A stretch of DNA of 24,802 nucleotides from Betaproteobacteria bacterium HGW-Betaproteobacteria-8 (GCA_002842135.1 PHCD01000016.1:1-24802), one strand, 5' to 3'; positions 6,139 through 16,159 are shown, counted from the stretch's first letter. Notes: generated from the sequence alone by a model not told the origin. Numbers and translations: made by a program.

Positions 6139-8517
6139 ATGAACAATCCAGCAACAGTCGCAAATAAGGAAGCTGCCAGCCTCACCGAAATGGGCAACAA
6201 GCTTGCCTTCACCAAGAAACTGCAGGCGGTTACCAACAAGATTCATGCGACGCGCAACATCGACGAAATAATCCTTGAAGTCAGCCAGGATATTCGCGCA
6301 CTGTTCGAAGCTGAACGCATCACGCTTTACATCACCAGTGAAGACAACAAATCCATTGTCTCCAAAGTAAAAACCGGTCTCAAGGAATTCAAGGAGCTCA
6401 AACTTGCCATCAACCCGCAGAGCATCGCCGGCTATGTAGCCTTTCACAAGGTGATGCTCAATATCGCCGATGTTTATGACGATGAAGAACTGGCCAGGAT
6501 CAGCCCGGAAATTCGCTTCCTCAAGGAAGTGGACAAGAAAACCGGTTTCCGCACCAGACAGATGCTGGTCTTCCCCATCACCAACGCAGATGACGGCAGC
6601 CTGATGGGCGTAGTACAAGTCATCAACAGCATGTCCGGCCTGGCCTTTTCATCCATGTTCGAAGAAGGCGCTCCGGAACTCGCCAACACCCTGGCCATTG
6701 CCCTCAGCCAGCGTCAGATACCGATAGGGGCCATCAGGAGCAAATATGACCTGCTGGTAAGTGAAGGCGTTATCGCCGGCACTGAACTGGAGTTGGCCCA
6801 ACGCTCGGCACGCAAGCAATCCAAAGACCTGGAAGAGGTCCTGATTGAGGAATTTCAGGTCAAACCGGCGGACATCGGCAAATCATTATCTGCCTATTTC
6901 GGCGTACCCCTGGAAAGTTTCAAAGCAGATCGCATCAAGCCGATGGATCTGCTCAAGAATCTCAAACCTGATTATGTGCTCTCCAATGGCTGGATACCGA
7001 TCGATGAAACCAAAGAGGATGGGCTGATTATCATCACCCCTGATCCGGAAAAGGTAAAAAACTCGCGCATCGTCAGCAATATCTTCCCGCGTCACAGCAA
7101 GATCAGCTACCGCGTATGCCTGAGCCGGGATTTCTCCAACACCGTCAGCCAGTTCTACGGTGCCAGCGCCATGTCCGGCGACATCGATGACATCCTGTCG
7201 ACCATGGGCGATGACGATGAGGAATATGGACAAACGACTGAAGATGTATCTGCCGCCAGCGATAACGAGCTGGTGAAACTGGTCAACAAAATCATCATTG
7301 ACGCCTACAACCAAGGTGCATCCGACATCCACATTGAGCCGTATCCGGAAAAGGGCAAAACAGAAGTCCGTTTCCGCAAGGACGGCACACTGGTCAATTA
7401 CATAGAAATTCCGCCCAGCTATCGCAACTCACTGATCGCCCGCATCAAGATCATGTGCGACCTGGACATCTCGGAACGTCGCAGGCCGCAAGATGGCAAG
7501 ATCAAGTTCAAGAAATTCGGTCCGCTGGATATCGAATTGCGTGTCGCAACCATCCCTACGGCGGGCGGTATGGAAGATGTCGTCATGCGGATTCTAGCGG
7601 CTGGTAAACCTATTCCACTCGACAAACTGGGATTGTCAGAACACAACAACCGCAAAATCAAGGAACTGATCGCCAAACCCTACGGCCTGTTCTTCGTCTG
7701 CGGCCCGACCGGCTCAGGCAAAACAACTACGCTGCACTCTGCGCTGGGTTATATCAATACACCGGAAACCAAAATCTGGACGGCAGAGGACCCGGTTGAA
7801 ATTACACAAAAGGGTCTGCGTCAGGTACAGGTCAATAAAAAGGCCGGCCTCGATTTCGCCATGGTCATGAAAGCTTTTCTGCGTGCCGACCCCGATGTCA
7901 TCATGGTCGGTGAAATGCGTGACAAGGAAACCGTCTCTACTGGCATTGAAGCCTCGCTGACTGGTCATCTTGTGTTCGCAACATTGCATACCAACAGCGC
8001 CCCGGAATCCATCATCCGCCTGCTCGATATGGGCATGGATCCTTTCAATTTCGCCGATGCACTGATCGGCATCCTGGCCCAGCGCCTGGCCAAACGCCTG
8101 TGCGACTGCAAAAAACCCTACACGCCGGATGCCAACGAAATCAAGAGCATACTCAATGAATATTGCGAAGAGCTGAAGAGCACCAGTAACTGGAAAAAGG
8201 ACCCGGAAGGCGCCTACAAGGCCATCTACCAGGACTGGGTGAAGCGCTTCGGCAATGAGAAAGGGCAACTGACCTTATACAAGGCGACGGGCTGCGAAAA
8301 ATGCAATGACTCAGGATACAAGGGCCGCGTCGGCCTGCACGAACTGCTGGAAGGCACTGACGCCATCAAAAAGAATATTCAGGAACATGCCCGCGTCGCC
8401 GAGATGTTTGCCACCGCACTGGAAGAAGGGATGCGCACTCTGAGACAGGATGGTATAGAGAAGGTCTTGCAAGGTGTCACCGATATGAAACAGGTACGGG
8501 CAGTCTGTATCAAATAG
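6139..8517 (+). CDS. GAF-domain GspE/PilB-type secretion ATPase
   Basis: This 792-residue protein has three parts. Residues about 20-190 are a GAF sensor domain (MLVFPITNADDGSLMGVVQVIN). Residues about 200-335 resemble the N-terminal domain of GspE/PilB/MshE ATPases. After an acidic linker (about 345-375), residues 376-792 are the hexameric ATPase: the ASDIHIEP box, Walker A GPTGSGKTT (522-530), Asp box, Walker B DPDVIMVGEMRD with Glu592, and GHLVFATLHTNSA. The zinc site is unusual, C655-x-C657 and C719-x2-C722, where the family norm is two CxxC pairs. Such ATPases power type IV pilus assembly or type II secretion from the inner-membrane face. The gene stands alone, so it may be a second, signal-controlled motor besides PilB. 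ATG 6139 has AAAGG 10 bases upstream and follows a long antisense open frame through argJ that is not coding. Confidence 0.9.
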   Translation: MNNPATVANKEAASLTEMGNKLAFTKKLQAVTNKIHATRNIDEIILEVSQDIRALFEAERITLYITSEDNKSIVSKVKTGLKEFKELKLAINPQSIAGYVAFHKVMLNIADVYDDEELARISPEIRFLKEVDKKTGFRTRQMLVFPITNADDGSLMGVVQVINSMSGLAFSSMFEEGAPELANTLAIALSQRQIPIGAIRSKYDLLVSEGVIAGTELELAQRSARKQSKDLEEVLIEEFQVKPADIGKSLSAYFGVPLESFKADRIKPMDLLKNLKPDYVLSNGWIPIDETKEDGLIIITPDPEKVKNSRIVSNIFPRHSKISYRVCLSRDFSNTVSQFYGASAMSGDIDDILSTMGDDDEEYGQTTEDVSAASDNELVKLVNKIIIDAYNQGASDIHIEPYPEKGKTEVRFRKDGTLVNYIEIPPSYRNSLIARIKIMCDLDISERRRPQDGKIKFKKFGPLDIELRVATIPTAGGMEDVVMRILAAGKPIPLDKLGLSEHNNRKIKELIAKPYGLFFVCGPTGSGKTTTLHSALGYINTPETKIWTAEDPVEITQKGLRQVQVNKKAGLDFAMVMKAFLRADPDVIMVGEMRDKETVSTGIEASLTGHLVFATLHTNSAPESIIRLLDMGMDPFNFADALIGILAQRLAKRLCDCKKPYTPDANEIKSILNEYCEELKSTSNWKKDPEGAYKAIYQDWVKRFGNEKGQLTLYKATGCEKCNDSGYKGRVGLHELLEGTDAIKKNIQEHARVAEMFATALEEGMRTLRQDGIEKVLQGVTDMKQVRAVCIK

Positions 8518-8563
8518 TCGCGTCATGACTCTGGTCAAGTCCTGAATCCTGCACAAGACCATA

Positions 8564-8598
8564 AAAACAAAAAGCCGGGAATCCCGGCTTTTTGTTTT
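8564..8598. terminator. Bidirectional intrinsic terminator between the GAF-ATPase gene and DUF1289/secA
   Basis: A near-perfect inverted repeat pairs AAAACAAAAAGCCGGG (8564-8579) with its complement (8583-8598) around a 3-base loop. The GC core GCCGGG is flanked by A-runs on one side and T-runs on the other, so it reads as a hairpin plus U-tract on both strands. It lies 46 bases after the + strand stop and 8 bases after the DUF1289 stop on the - strand, and serves both convergent operons. Confidence 0.93.
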
Positions 8599-8606
8599 CC
8601 ATACTT

Positions 8607-8801
8607 CTAGTCAAAATCAAGGACTGTGCTCTGTCTCTGCTCTAGCTGGTCCATGACTCGCTTGCGTTCATCATCCATCATGTCCCACCAGCCGCGAATT
8701 TCTTCCAGGCTGCGGCAACACCCTTCGCATTGGCCAGTGCTTGCATTCATGGCACAAATGCCAATACACGGCGAAACCATGGTTTGAGCTGAATCTGCCA
8801 T
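8607..8801 (-). CDS. DUF1289 domain protein, cysteine-rich
   Basis: This is a 64-residue cytosolic protein with the DUF1289 pattern SPCIGIC...GQCEGC (Cys 12, 16, 25, 28, with an extra Cys29) followed by RSLEEIRGWW and a charged helix. The four cysteines probably bind zinc or an iron-sulfur centre. The function of the family is unknown. The ATG is 3 bases after the secA stop, so it is cotranscribed with secA, whose C-terminus also carries a zinc finger. The bidirectional terminator lies directly downstream. Confidence 0.9.
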   Translation of the reverse strand: MADSAQTMVSPCIGICAMNASTGQCEGCCRSLEEIRGWWDMMDDERKRVMDQLEQRQSTVLDFD

Positions 8802-8804
8802 ACC

Positions 8805-11531
8805 TTAGCTCAACTTGCCGTGGCATTGCTTGTATTTTTTACCGGAACCACAAGGGCAAGGATCATTGCGTCCTACCTTGATACCCTGACGCTCAAATGG
8901 CTGAACCGGCGTGTCTGCATTCGCTTCGCCTGATTCTGCAGCGCCCAGCGCCTCATCGTAGCTGGCATGCTGGTACTGTACATTCTCAAGGTCGGCCGGC
9001 TTCTCAACGGCCTCAACATCGGCTTCGGTTTTCACCTTGACCAGCATGGTCACCTGCGTGACCTCGCGTTTCACTGTATCCAGCAAGGCGCTAAACAGGT
9101 TGAACGCCTCGCGCTTGTATTCCTGCTTGGGATTCTTCTGTGCATATGAGCGCAAATGAATACCCTGGCGCAGGTGGTCAAGCGCCGCAAGATGCTCGCG
9201 CCAGTGGTTATCAATGCTTTGCAGCATCACGGCACGCTCGAACTGGCGCATGACGTCCTCACTAGCCATTTGTTCCTTGGCAGCATAGACCTGGGACGCG
9301 GCCTCGAACACACGTTCGCGCAGGGTCTCTTCGTGCAGGTCTGGGTTCTCCTCCAGCATCTTCTGCAACGGCAATTCCAGGCCAACGTCGTTGATCAATG
9401 CCTTTTCCAGGCCGGGCACATCCCACTGCTCTTCCACGCTATCGGGCGGAATATAAGTAGCGATAATTTCCGTCAGCACGTCGGCGCGCATGGCTTCAAT
9501 CGTGTCCTTAACATCGACGGCCTCCAGCAGTTCGTTGCGCTGCTGATAGATCACACGGCGCTGGTCATTGGCAACGTCGTCATATTCCAGCAATTGTTTA
9601 CGAATATCGAAGTTGCGGCCTTCCACCTTGCGCTGCGCATTCTCGATCGCACGCGTCACCCATGGATGCTCGATGGCTTCGCCTTCCGGCATCTTCAGGC
9701 GCTCCATGATTGCAGAGACTCGATCTGACGCAAAAATACGCAACAGCTGGTCTTCCAACGACAGGTAGAAACGACTTGAGCCCGGATCACCCTGACGACC
9801 GGAACGGCCACGCAACTGGTTGTCGACGCGGCGAGACTCATGACGTTCGGTGCCGACAATATGCAAACCGCCAGCTGCAATCACGGCATCATGCTGCTTC
9901 TGCCATTCCGCTTTGACTGCAGCGATCTGACTTTCCTTTTCGGCGTCGGATAATTTCTCCTCCTGGCGGATCCTGACAACATCCGGCTCCGGGTTACCGC
10001 CCAGCACAATATCGGTACCACGACCGGCCATATTGGTCGCAATGGTAATCATGCCAGGACGACCCGCCTGCGCAATGATGTGCGCCTCACGTTCGTGCTG
10101 CTTGGCATTCAGGACCTGATGTTCGAGCTTGGCCTTGGTCAGCACATTGGCGATCAATTCGGAATTTTCGATTGAAGTCGTGCCAACCAGCACTGGCTGA
10201 CCGCGCTTCTGGCATTCCTGGATATCTTCGATCACGGCCTGGTATTTTTCGGCGGCGGTGCGGTAGACCTTGTCCATCTGGTCGATACGCTGCATCGGCC
10301 TGTGCGTCGGGATGACGATGGTTTCCAAACCGTAAATCTGGTTGAATTCGTAGGCCTCAGTATCCGCCGTACCGGTCATGCCGGACAACTTGTCGTACAT
10401 ACGGAAGTAATTCTGGAAAGTGATAGAAGCCAGCGTCTGGTTCTCTTTCTGGATAGCGACGCCCTCTTTTGCTTCAACCGCCTGATGCAAACCGTCGGAC
10501 CAGCGACGACCGGCCATCATACGGCCAGTGAATTCATCGACAATAATGACCTCGCCATCACGCACCACATAGTGCTGATCACGATGATAGAGCGTTTGCG
10601 CACGCAATGCGGCATAGAGGTGATGCACCAGGCTGATATTGCCGGCATCGTAGAGACTGGTGCCTTCAGTTAGTAGCCCCGCTTCTGCCAGCACGGCTTC
10701 TGCATGCTCATGCCCCTGTTCAGACATGATGACCTGGTGCGATTTCTCGTCAACCCAGTAATCGCCCTCGCCCTCTTCTTCGGTCTGGCGAATCAACTTG
10801 GCAGCAAGGCTGTTGATCTGCGTATACAGATCGATACTTTCATCCGCCTGGCCGGAAATAATCAACGGTGTGCGTGCCTCATCGATCAGGATCGAGTCCA
10901 CTTCATCGATCAGTGCATAACTGAGGGAACGCTGCACGCGCTCCTCAGCGGTATGTACCATGTTGTCGCGCAGATAATCAAAACCGAATTCGTTGTTGGT
11001 GCCGTAGGTAATATCCGCGGCATAGGCCTTCTGTTTTTCATCATGCGGCATCTGCGACAGGTTGATGCCGACTGTCAAACCAAGGAAGTTGTATAAACGC
11101 GACATCCATTCCGCATCGCGTTTGGCCAGATAATCATTGACCGTCACGACATGGACACCCTTGCCGGTCAATGCATTGAGGTAGGCCGGCAGCGTCGCCA
11201 CCAGGGTCTTACCTTCGCCGGTACGCATTTCCGCAATCTTGCCAGAATGCAGGACCATGCCACCTATCAGTTGCACATCAAAATGGCGCATCTCAAGCAC
11301 GCGGCGGCTGCCTTCACGTACCACAGCAAAAGCTTCCGGCAGCAATTTATCGAGACTCTCGCCATTCTGATATCGCTGCTTGAACTCTTCAGTCTTGGCT
11401 TTCAGGGCTTCATCACTCAGCGCCTGCAGCGCAGGCTCCATCGCATTAATTGCTTCGACTTTTTGTGAGAGCTGCTTGATCAACCGCTCGTTGCGACTAC
11501 CAAAAACTTTTTTGAACAACTTGGATAACAT
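8805..11531 (-). CDS. secA: Preprotein translocase ATPase subunit SecA
   Basis: SecA drives proteins through the SecYEG channel at the inner membrane by ATP hydrolysis. At 908 residues it has the normal length. Walker A is MRTGEGKT (102-109), and the DEAD-type box is in [22 protein letters not shown]. The preprotein-binding domain, NBD2 ([25 protein letters not shown]) and helical scaffold follow in order. The C-terminal SecB/phospholipid-binding zinc finger is intact: C892, C894, C903, H904. The ATG lacks a good ribosome site; a bulged hairpin (11546-11562) lies in the 108-base leader. No secM-like gene is visible upstream, where an M23 peptidase gene lies on the same strand. DUF1289 follows after 3 bases. 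Confidence 0.98.
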   Translation of the reverse strand: MLSKLFKKVFGSRNERLIKQLSQKVEAINAMEPALQALSDEALKAKTEEFKQRYQNGESLDKLLPEAFAVVREGSRRVLEMRHFDVQLIGGMVLHSGKIAEMRTGEGKTLVATLPAYLNALTGKGVHVVTVNDYLAKRDAEWMSRLYNFLGLTVGINLSQMPHDEKQKAYAADITYGTNNEFGFDYLRDNMVHTAEERVQRSLSYALIDEVDSILIDEARTPLIISGQADESIDLYTQINSLAAKLIRQTEEEGEGDYWVDEKSHQVIMSEQGHEHAEAVLAEAGLLTEGTSLYDAGNISLVHHLYAALRAQTLYHRDQHYVVRDGEVIIVDEFTGRMMAGRRWSDGLHQAVEAKEGVAIQKENQTLASITFQNYFRMYDKLSGMTGTADTEAYEFNQIYGLETIVIPTHRPMQRIDQMDKVYRTAAEKYQAVIEDIQECQKRGQPVLVGTTSIENSELIANVLTKAKLEHQVLNAKQHEREAHIIAQAGRPGMITIATNMAGRGTDIVLGGNPEPDVVRIRQEEKLSDAEKESQIAAVKAEWQKQHDAVIAAGGLHIVGTERHESRRVDNQLRGRSGRQGDPGSSRFYLSLEDQLLRIFASDRVSAIMERLKMPEGEAIEHPWVTRAIENAQRKVEGRNFDIRKQLLEYDDVANDQRRVIYQQRNELLEAVDVKDTIEAMRADVLTEIIATYIPPDSVEEQWDVPGLEKALINDVGLELPLQKMLEENPDLHEETLRERVFEAASQVYAAKEQMASEDVMRQFERAVMLQSIDNHWREHLAALDHLRQGIHLRSYAQKNPKQEYKREAFNLFSALLDTVKREVTQVTMLVKVKTEADVEAVEKPADLENVQYQHASYDEALGAAESGEANADTPVQPFERQGIKVGRNDPCPCGSGKKYKQCHGKLS

Positions 11532-11545
11532 GAAATGACACCGAC

Positions 11546-11562
11546 TTCCCGCGTTGGCGGAA
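11546..11562 (-). promoter_or_regulatory. Bulged hairpin in the secA leader
   Basis: TTCCCGC and GCGGAA around a GTTG loop can pair with one bulged base, 15 bases upstream of the secA ATG. secA translation is autoregulated in E. coli through secM, which is not seen here. Whether this weak structure does anything is unknown. Confidence 0.2.
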
Positions 11563-11639
11563 ACCCCTTAGGTTGACTTGGCTGGTTTGTTATAACGCGC
11601 CGTTAGATATAAAAATGAATCAGTTTCAAAATACAAATT

Positions 11640-12551
11640 TCAGTTCTGCAACTCAGCGACCTTTGCAGCAGAGCGCTGCAAAAACTTGCGTGGATCCAGC
11701 GGTGCGCCGTCACGTCGAACCTCGAAATGCAGGTGAGGCCCAGTGGAACGGCCAGTGCTGCCGACCCGTGCGATTATTTGCCCCTTCTTCACCACTTGAC
11801 CGACATTAACCAGCAGCTCAGAAGCATGAGCGTACCGCGTTTCCATGCCGGAACCGTGGCTGATCTTGACGATTTTACCATAGTCAGGCATCTGCTCAGA
11901 GACCGTCACGACACCGCCTGCAGCCGCATAGATAGGTGTCCCGACTGCTGCTGTGAAATCCAGCCCTTCATGAAATGCAGCGCGACCTGTGAACGGGTCA
12001 ACTCTTCGGCCAAAGCTGGAAGAGTTATAGCCAGCGTTAATTGGGCTCGCATTGGGCAGCATGCTTTGCTGCATAGTCTGCTGCAGTAACATCACCTCCA
12101 GCATATTGAGACGATCGCTTTTAATTTCAATCAGCCTGGAAAGCTCAGCGATGTCGCCCTGCAGTTGCGCTGCAGTCACATCTTCCGGATCGACTTGCGG
12201 ACCGCCAGCTGCGGGAGGTGGAACCACTTCCAGCTCCCGCTCCGGCTCCTTGATCCCGGCCATCTTGGCCAGCCTGGCACTTAGCGCATCCAGCCGCATG
12301 ACGCGTGCGCGCATTTCACCAAGCTGAAGTGCAAGTGCATCAAGATGTTTCTGCGGGTGATGCAATGTGAACTGAAGCTGCGACGGCAGCAAAGATTTAA
12401 CCGGATTGTTGCGGCCATCCGCCTGCGGCACGATAATAACCAAGGTCAGAGCAACGGATACAGCCGCCACAGTCAGCAAAATTAGTACTATCTGCAACAT
12501 GGTCAGCGTTTTCGCTTTTGCCATGTTGTTGGTCATAAAAATAATATTCAA
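11640..12551 (-). CDS. M23 family metallopeptidase, membrane-anchored
   Basis: The 303-residue protein has one membrane helix (about 19-41), a periplasmic coiled-coil region with two helical stretches (about 65-100 and 125-165) separated by a proline-rich linker (PPPAAGG), and a C-terminal LytM/peptidase M23 domain. The zinc ligands are intact: H194 and D198 in HEGLD and H275 in HLHFEV, with the catalytic-site His in RYAHASEL. It is therefore probably an active murein endopeptidase; the coiled coil recalls EnvC/NlpD-type regulators. TTG 12551 is taken as start because AAGGGG lies 6 bases upstream. ATG 12536 and ATG 12524 are alternatives without a ribosome site. The gene lies upstream of secA and divergent from dciA, a common proteobacterial arrangement. 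Confidence 0.88.
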   Translation of the reverse strand: MNIIFMTNNMAKAKTLTMLQIVLILLTVAAVSVALTLVIIVPQADGRNNPVKSLLPSQLQFTLHHPQKHLDALALQLGEMRARVMRLDALSARLAKMAGIKEPERELEVVPPPAAGGPQVDPEDVTAAQLQGDIAELSRLIEIKSDRLNMLEVMLLQQTMQQSMLPNASPINAGYNSSSFGRRVDPFTGRAAFHEGLDFTAAVGTPIYAAAGGVVTVSEQMPDYGKIVKISHGSGMETRYAHASELLVNVGQVVKKGQIIARVGSTGRSTGPHLHFEVRRDGAPLDPRKFLQRSAAKVAELQN

Positions 12552-12580
12552 TCAATTCCCCTTTTGGGAGGGTTTTCGGC

Positions 12581-13009
12581 ATGCAGCGCATCAATTCTTT
12601 TCTCAGGAACAACGCCGAACTGGCGCTGATTTCCAGCAAAGCACAGAATTTGACCGCATGCCAGAAAATATGGGATGCGGTCGCGCCCGAAACACTCAAA
12701 CCTTTCACTCAAGCCGGCGACATCAATCACAAGCGACTGACGGTTTATGCCAACAATGGTGCGGTAGCTGCAAAAGTTAAGCTTTTGTTACCTAGTCTAT
12801 TGACTAACTTACAAAAGCACGGCCTAGAAGTTACTTCAATTCGGGTTCTAGTGCAAGTCCAATCTAGCCCAAGCAAGCCACCAAAACCTGTGCGCAAACT
12901 CAGTGCTTTTGCCGCCACCGAACTCGAGAAACTGGCGGGTCAGCTTGAGGATGATTCACCGCTGGCCGCCTCGTTAAAAAGGCTTTCAGCCCACTCATCC
13001 GAAAAATAG
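12581..13009 (+). CDS. dciA: DciA family protein (DUF721), replicative helicase-loading factor
   Basis: DciA is the ancestral bacterial loader or operator of the DnaB replicative helicase, used where no DnaC/DnaI exists. The 142-residue protein has the DUF721 fold: a helical start (QRINSFL), then KIWDAVAPE, a beta-strand LTVYANNGAVAAKV, LLLPSLLTNLQKHG and a strand IRVLVQ, followed by a disordered basic and helical tail. The ribosome site GGGAGGG (12566-12572) is 8 bases before the ATG, so the start is firm. It is divergent from the M23 gene with about 29 bases between starts. Codon use changes abruptly at 12776-12870, where leucine is written TTA, CTA, CTT and TTG but never CTG. Confidence 0.86.
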   Translation: MQRINSFLRNNAELALISSKAQNLTACQKIWDAVAPETLKPFTQAGDINHKRLTVYANNGAVAAKVKLLLPSLLTNLQKHGLEVTSIRVLVQVQSSPSKPPKPVRKLSAFAATELEKLAGQLEDDSPLAASLKRLSAHSSEK

Positions 13010-13049
13010 CCAGTCCAGCCTCACCCACATCACATCCGCTGCTGAACAC

Positions 13050-13841
13050 ATGGATATTTTCATCTACCTTTTTGCCGGCGCCATAGCCGGCATCCTCTCC
13101 GGCCTGTTCGGTGTCGGCGGCGGGCTCATCATCGTCCCCATACTCAGCCTGGTATTTACCGGCCTGGCGTTTCCACAGGAACATATCATGCATATGGCCC
13201 TGGGAACGTCGCTCGCAACAATCATAGTCACCGCAATCTCTTCGGCGCGTGCACATCACCATAACGCAAATGTCGACTGGTCCGTGGTGGGCCGCATTGC
13301 GGCCGGCATAGTATGCGGCACATTGCTGGGCTCGATATTGGCAGCAAACCTTCAGACCGCCTGGCTCAAGGCTATTTTTGCAGTCTTCGTCTTTGTTGTA
13401 GCCACGCAACTGATCCTGAACATCAGCCCGAATCCCAAGCGAGGATTGCCCGGACTTTTAGGCATGGGCCTGGCCGGCACAATCATCGGCACAATTTCGA
13501 GCCTGGTTGGCATTGGGGGAGGCTCTTTGTCCGTACCTTTCCTGATCTACTGCAACATTCCCGTCAAAAAAGCCATAGGCACATCTGCTGCCACAGGTCT
13601 GCCGATAGCCCTGTCGGGCACGCTGGGCTTTGTGCTCATCGGTTGGAACACGCCGCAGCTTCCTGCATACAGCCTGGGTTATGTTTTTCTTCCAGCGATG
13701 ATGGGCATCGCCCTGGCGAGCGCATTGACTGCACAGCTGGGAGCCAAACTAGCCCAGCGACTGCCTGCCATAACACTCAAGCGGGCATTTGCCATTCTTC
13801 TTTATCTGGTTGGATTCAAGATGCTTTGGGACATGCTCTAA
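13050..13841 (+). CDS. TauE/SafE family sulfite/organic anion permease
   Basis: This is a 263-residue inner-membrane protein of about eight helices. The duplicated family motif is visible: SGLFGVGGGLIIVPIL near residue 16 and SLVGIGGGSLSVPFL near residue 151. The family (formerly DUF81) exports sulfite, sulfoacetate or related small anions; the substrate cannot be told from sequence. The gene begins 40 bases after dciA, with a weak ribosome site, and may be cotranscribed with it. No sulfur-metabolism genes are near, so context does not help. Confidence 0.9.
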   Translation: MDIFIYLFAGAIAGILSGLFGVGGGLIIVPILSLVFTGLAFPQEHIMHMALGTSLATIIVTAISSARAHHHNANVDWSVVGRIAAGIVCGTLLGSILAANLQTAWLKAIFAVFVFVVATQLILNISPNPKRGLPGLLGMGLAGTIIGTISSLVGIGGGSLSVPFLIYCNIPVKKAIGTSAATGLPIALSGTLGFVLIGWNTPQLPAYSLGYVFLPAMMGIALASALTAQLGAKLAQRLPAITLKRAFAILLYLVGFKMLWDML

Positions 13842-13988
13842 CTTGCAGGCTTCATGCTCGCGCGCATCCGGAAAGGTTTAGTCATTGTGAGCACCAGATA
13901 AAAATGAAATAATGGCCTCGCAGCAATATTCGTTCGTTAGTCTTTAGGAGAATTACTCGGCGCAATCGGCATACCACCGCCACCGCAA

Positions 13989-14017
13989 TCGTCATTTGAA
14001 ATATCGTCACATATAAC
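13989..14017 (+). promoter_or_regulatory. hppA: Candidate promoter for hppA
   Basis: TCGTCA (13989-13994, 4 of 6) and TATAAC (14012-14017, 5 of 6) are separated by 17 bases. Transcription would start near 14024 and give a leader of about 47 bases. The 229-base gap between the TauE gene and hppA otherwise shows no terminator or repeat. Confidence 0.4.
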
Positions 14018-14070
14018 AAGAAGCAACGCCCGAGGTTCTCAATTCACTTAAAAAGAAGAGGGAGAAGTCG

Positions 14071-16098
14071 ATGTCTGCTGGACTGATATTAGCAATTGCA
14101 AGTGCCTTACTCGCCGTAATCTACGGCGCAGTCATGAGTAAATGGATCTTTTCGCTGCCTGCCGGCAACGCACGCATGCAAGAAATTGCAGGTGCAATTC
14201 AACAAGGCGCCGCTGCCTACCTGGCGCGCCAATATAAAACCATCGCAATCGTCGGAGTGGTGCTCACCATCCTCATCGGCATCTTCCTTGGCCTCAACAC
14301 TGCACTCGGCTTTGTCGTTGGTGCGGTATTGTCCGGCGCTTGTGGCTTTATCGGCATGAATGTCTCCGTCAAAGCCAATGTGCGTACAGCACAAGCAGCG
14401 ACCAATGGCATCGTCCCGGCGCTGGATGTCGCTTTCAAGGGTGGTGCCATTACCGGCATGCTGGTCGTCGGCCTTGGGCTCTTGGGCGTGACCGGTTTCT
14501 ATGTTTTCCTCGGCGCCGAAGCTGCAGAAGACCTGAATCCACTGATCGGCCTGGCCTTCGGCTCATCCCTGATCTCCATCTTTGCCCGTCTGGGTGGCGG
14601 TATTTTCACCAAAGGTGCCGACGTGGGTGCCGACCTGGTTGGCAAGGTGGAAGCCGGCATCCCTGAAGATGACCCACGCAACCCGGCTGTGATTGCCGAT
14701 AACGTCGGCGACAATGTCGGCGATTGCGCAGGCATGGCCGCCGACCTGTTCGAGACCTATGCTGTCACCATCATCGCCACCATGGTATTGGGTAGCCTGA
14801 TGATTACCGGTGCCGGTGCCAACGGCATCGTTTACCCATTGCTGCTAGGCGCTGTCTCGATTGTGGCATCGATCATCGGCTGTTTTTTCGTCAAGGCCAA
14901 ACCGACCATGAAGAATGTCATGCCAGCGCTTTACAGAGGTCTGGCAGTCGCTGGCGTGCTATCCCTGATCGCTTTCTATTTCGTTACCCGCTATGTCTTT
15001 CCTGAGGGCGTCACCACTGGCGGCGACCTGGTCAGCGCAAATGCCTTGTTCGGTGCCAGTGCCGTCGGCCTGATCCTGACAGCAGCGCTGGTCTGGATCA
15101 CCGAGTATTACACCGGCACCGATTACAAGCCCGTGCAACACATCGCACAGGCTTCCACCACCGGCCACGCCACCAACATCATCGCCGGTATCGGCATCTC
15201 GATGAAATCAACTGCATGGCCGGTGCTTTCTGTCTGTGTCGCCATTTTTGCTTCCTACGAACTGGCCGGGCTTTATGGCGTAGCCGTTGCTGCGACAGCG
15301 ATGCTGAGCATGGCAGGTATCGTCGTGGCACTTGACGCCTATGGCCCGATCACCGATAACGCCGGCGGTATCGCCGAAATGGCAGAATTACCCAGCAGTG
15401 TTCGTGATGTGACTGACCCTCTGGATGCTGTCGGCAACACCACGAAGGCCGTAACCAAGGGCTATGCCATCGGTTCTGCCGGCTTGGCCGCGCTGGTACT
15501 TTTTGCAGATTACACGCACAAGCTGGAAAGTGTCGGCCTGGCATCCAGTTTTGACTTGAGCGACCCGATGGTGATCATCGGCCTGTTCATCGGCGGCCTC
15601 ATCCCATTCCTGTTCGGCGCCATGGCGATGGAAGCAGTCGGCCGTGCCGCTGGCGCCGTGGTGGAAGAAGTGCGGCGCCAGTTCCGCGAGATCCCCGGCA
15701 TCATGGAGGGCACTGGCAAGCCTGAGTACGGCAAGGCCGTCGACATGCTGACCACGGCTGCCATCAAGGAAATGATGATTCCGTCGCTATTGCCGGTTGC
15801 CGCACCGATCGTCGTTGGCCTGCTGCTGGGCCCGGTTGCACTTGGCGGCTTGCTGATGGGCACCATCGTCACCGGTTTGTTTGTAGCCATCTCCATGTGC
15901 ACCGGCGGTGGGGCCTGGGATAATGCCAAGAAATACATCGAGGACGGCCATCATGGCGGCAAAGGCTCCGAGGCCCACAAGGCGGCCGTCACCGGTGACA
16001 CAGTTGGTGACCCTTACAAGGATACGGCCGGTCCTGCGGTCAATCCACTGATCAAGATCATCAACATCGTGGCTCTGCTGATCGTGCCACTGTTGTAA
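14071..16098 (+). CDS. hppA: K+-independent H+-translocating membrane pyrophosphatase
   Basis: The protein couples hydrolysis of pyrophosphate to proton export across the inner membrane. It has 675 residues and about 16 helices, the usual size. The substrate-binding acidic motifs are intact: [13 protein letters not shown] (182-194) and [22 protein letters not shown]. The subtype is decided by GNTTKA: Lys459 occupies the position that is Ala in K+-dependent enzymes, so this is the K+-independent class, which pumps only H+. The ATG has GGGAG shortly upstream. Downstream, a bidirectional terminator separates it from the convergent soluble pyrophosphatase gene. It could recover energy from PPi released by biosynthesis. 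Confidence 0.97.
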   Translation: MSAGLILAIASALLAVIYGAVMSKWIFSLPAGNARMQEIAGAIQQGAAAYLARQYKTIAIVGVVLTILIGIFLGLNTALGFVVGAVLSGACGFIGMNVSVKANVRTAQAATNGIVPALDVAFKGGAITGMLVVGLGLLGVTGFYVFLGAEAAEDLNPLIGLAFGSSLISIFARLGGGIFTKGADVGADLVGKVEAGIPEDDPRNPAVIADNVGDNVGDCAGMAADLFETYAVTIIATMVLGSLMITGAGANGIVYPLLLGAVSIVASIIGCFFVKAKPTMKNVMPALYRGLAVAGVLSLIAFYFVTRYVFPEGVTTGGDLVSANALFGASAVGLILTAALVWITEYYTGTDYKPVQHIAQASTTGHATNIIAGIGISMKSTAWPVLSVCVAIFASYELAGLYGVAVAATAMLSMAGIVVALDAYGPITDNAGGIAEMAELPSSVRDVTDPLDAVGNTTKAVTKGYAIGSAGLAALVLFADYTHKLESVGLASSFDLSDPMVIIGLFIGGLIPFLFGAMAMEAVGRAAGAVVEEVRRQFREIPGIMEGTGKPEYGKAVDMLTTAAIKEMMIPSLLPVAAPIVVGLLLGPVALGGLLMGTIVTGLFVAISMCTGGGAWDNAKKYIEDGHHGGKGSEAHKAAVTGDTVGDPYKDTAGPAVNPLIKIINIVALLIVPLL

Positions 16099-16113
16099 CA
16101 GTCCTGGAAATTA

Positions 16114-16139
16114 AAAAGGGCGGCCAAGGCCGCCCTTTT
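16114..16139. terminator. Bidirectional intrinsic terminator between hppA and ppa
   Basis: AAAAGGGCGGCC (16114-16125) pairs with GGCCGCCCTTTT (16128-16139), leaving a tight loop of about four bases. The GC-rich stem is bounded by A-runs and T-runs, so it works on both strands. It lies 15 bases after the hppA stop and 20 after the ppa stop. Confidence 0.93.
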
Positions 16140-16159
16140 CATTTACCAGTTGCAAGCAA

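Noticed and set aside
11589..11596. GTTATAAC palindrome upstream of secA as a -10
   Set aside because: No -35 of even moderate quality lies at 16-18 bases on the - strand, so it is not listed as a promoter.
13842..14070. TTTAGGAGAATTAC near 13940 as a ribosome site for a small leader ORF before hppA
   Set aside because: No start codon with an open frame follows at the right distance.
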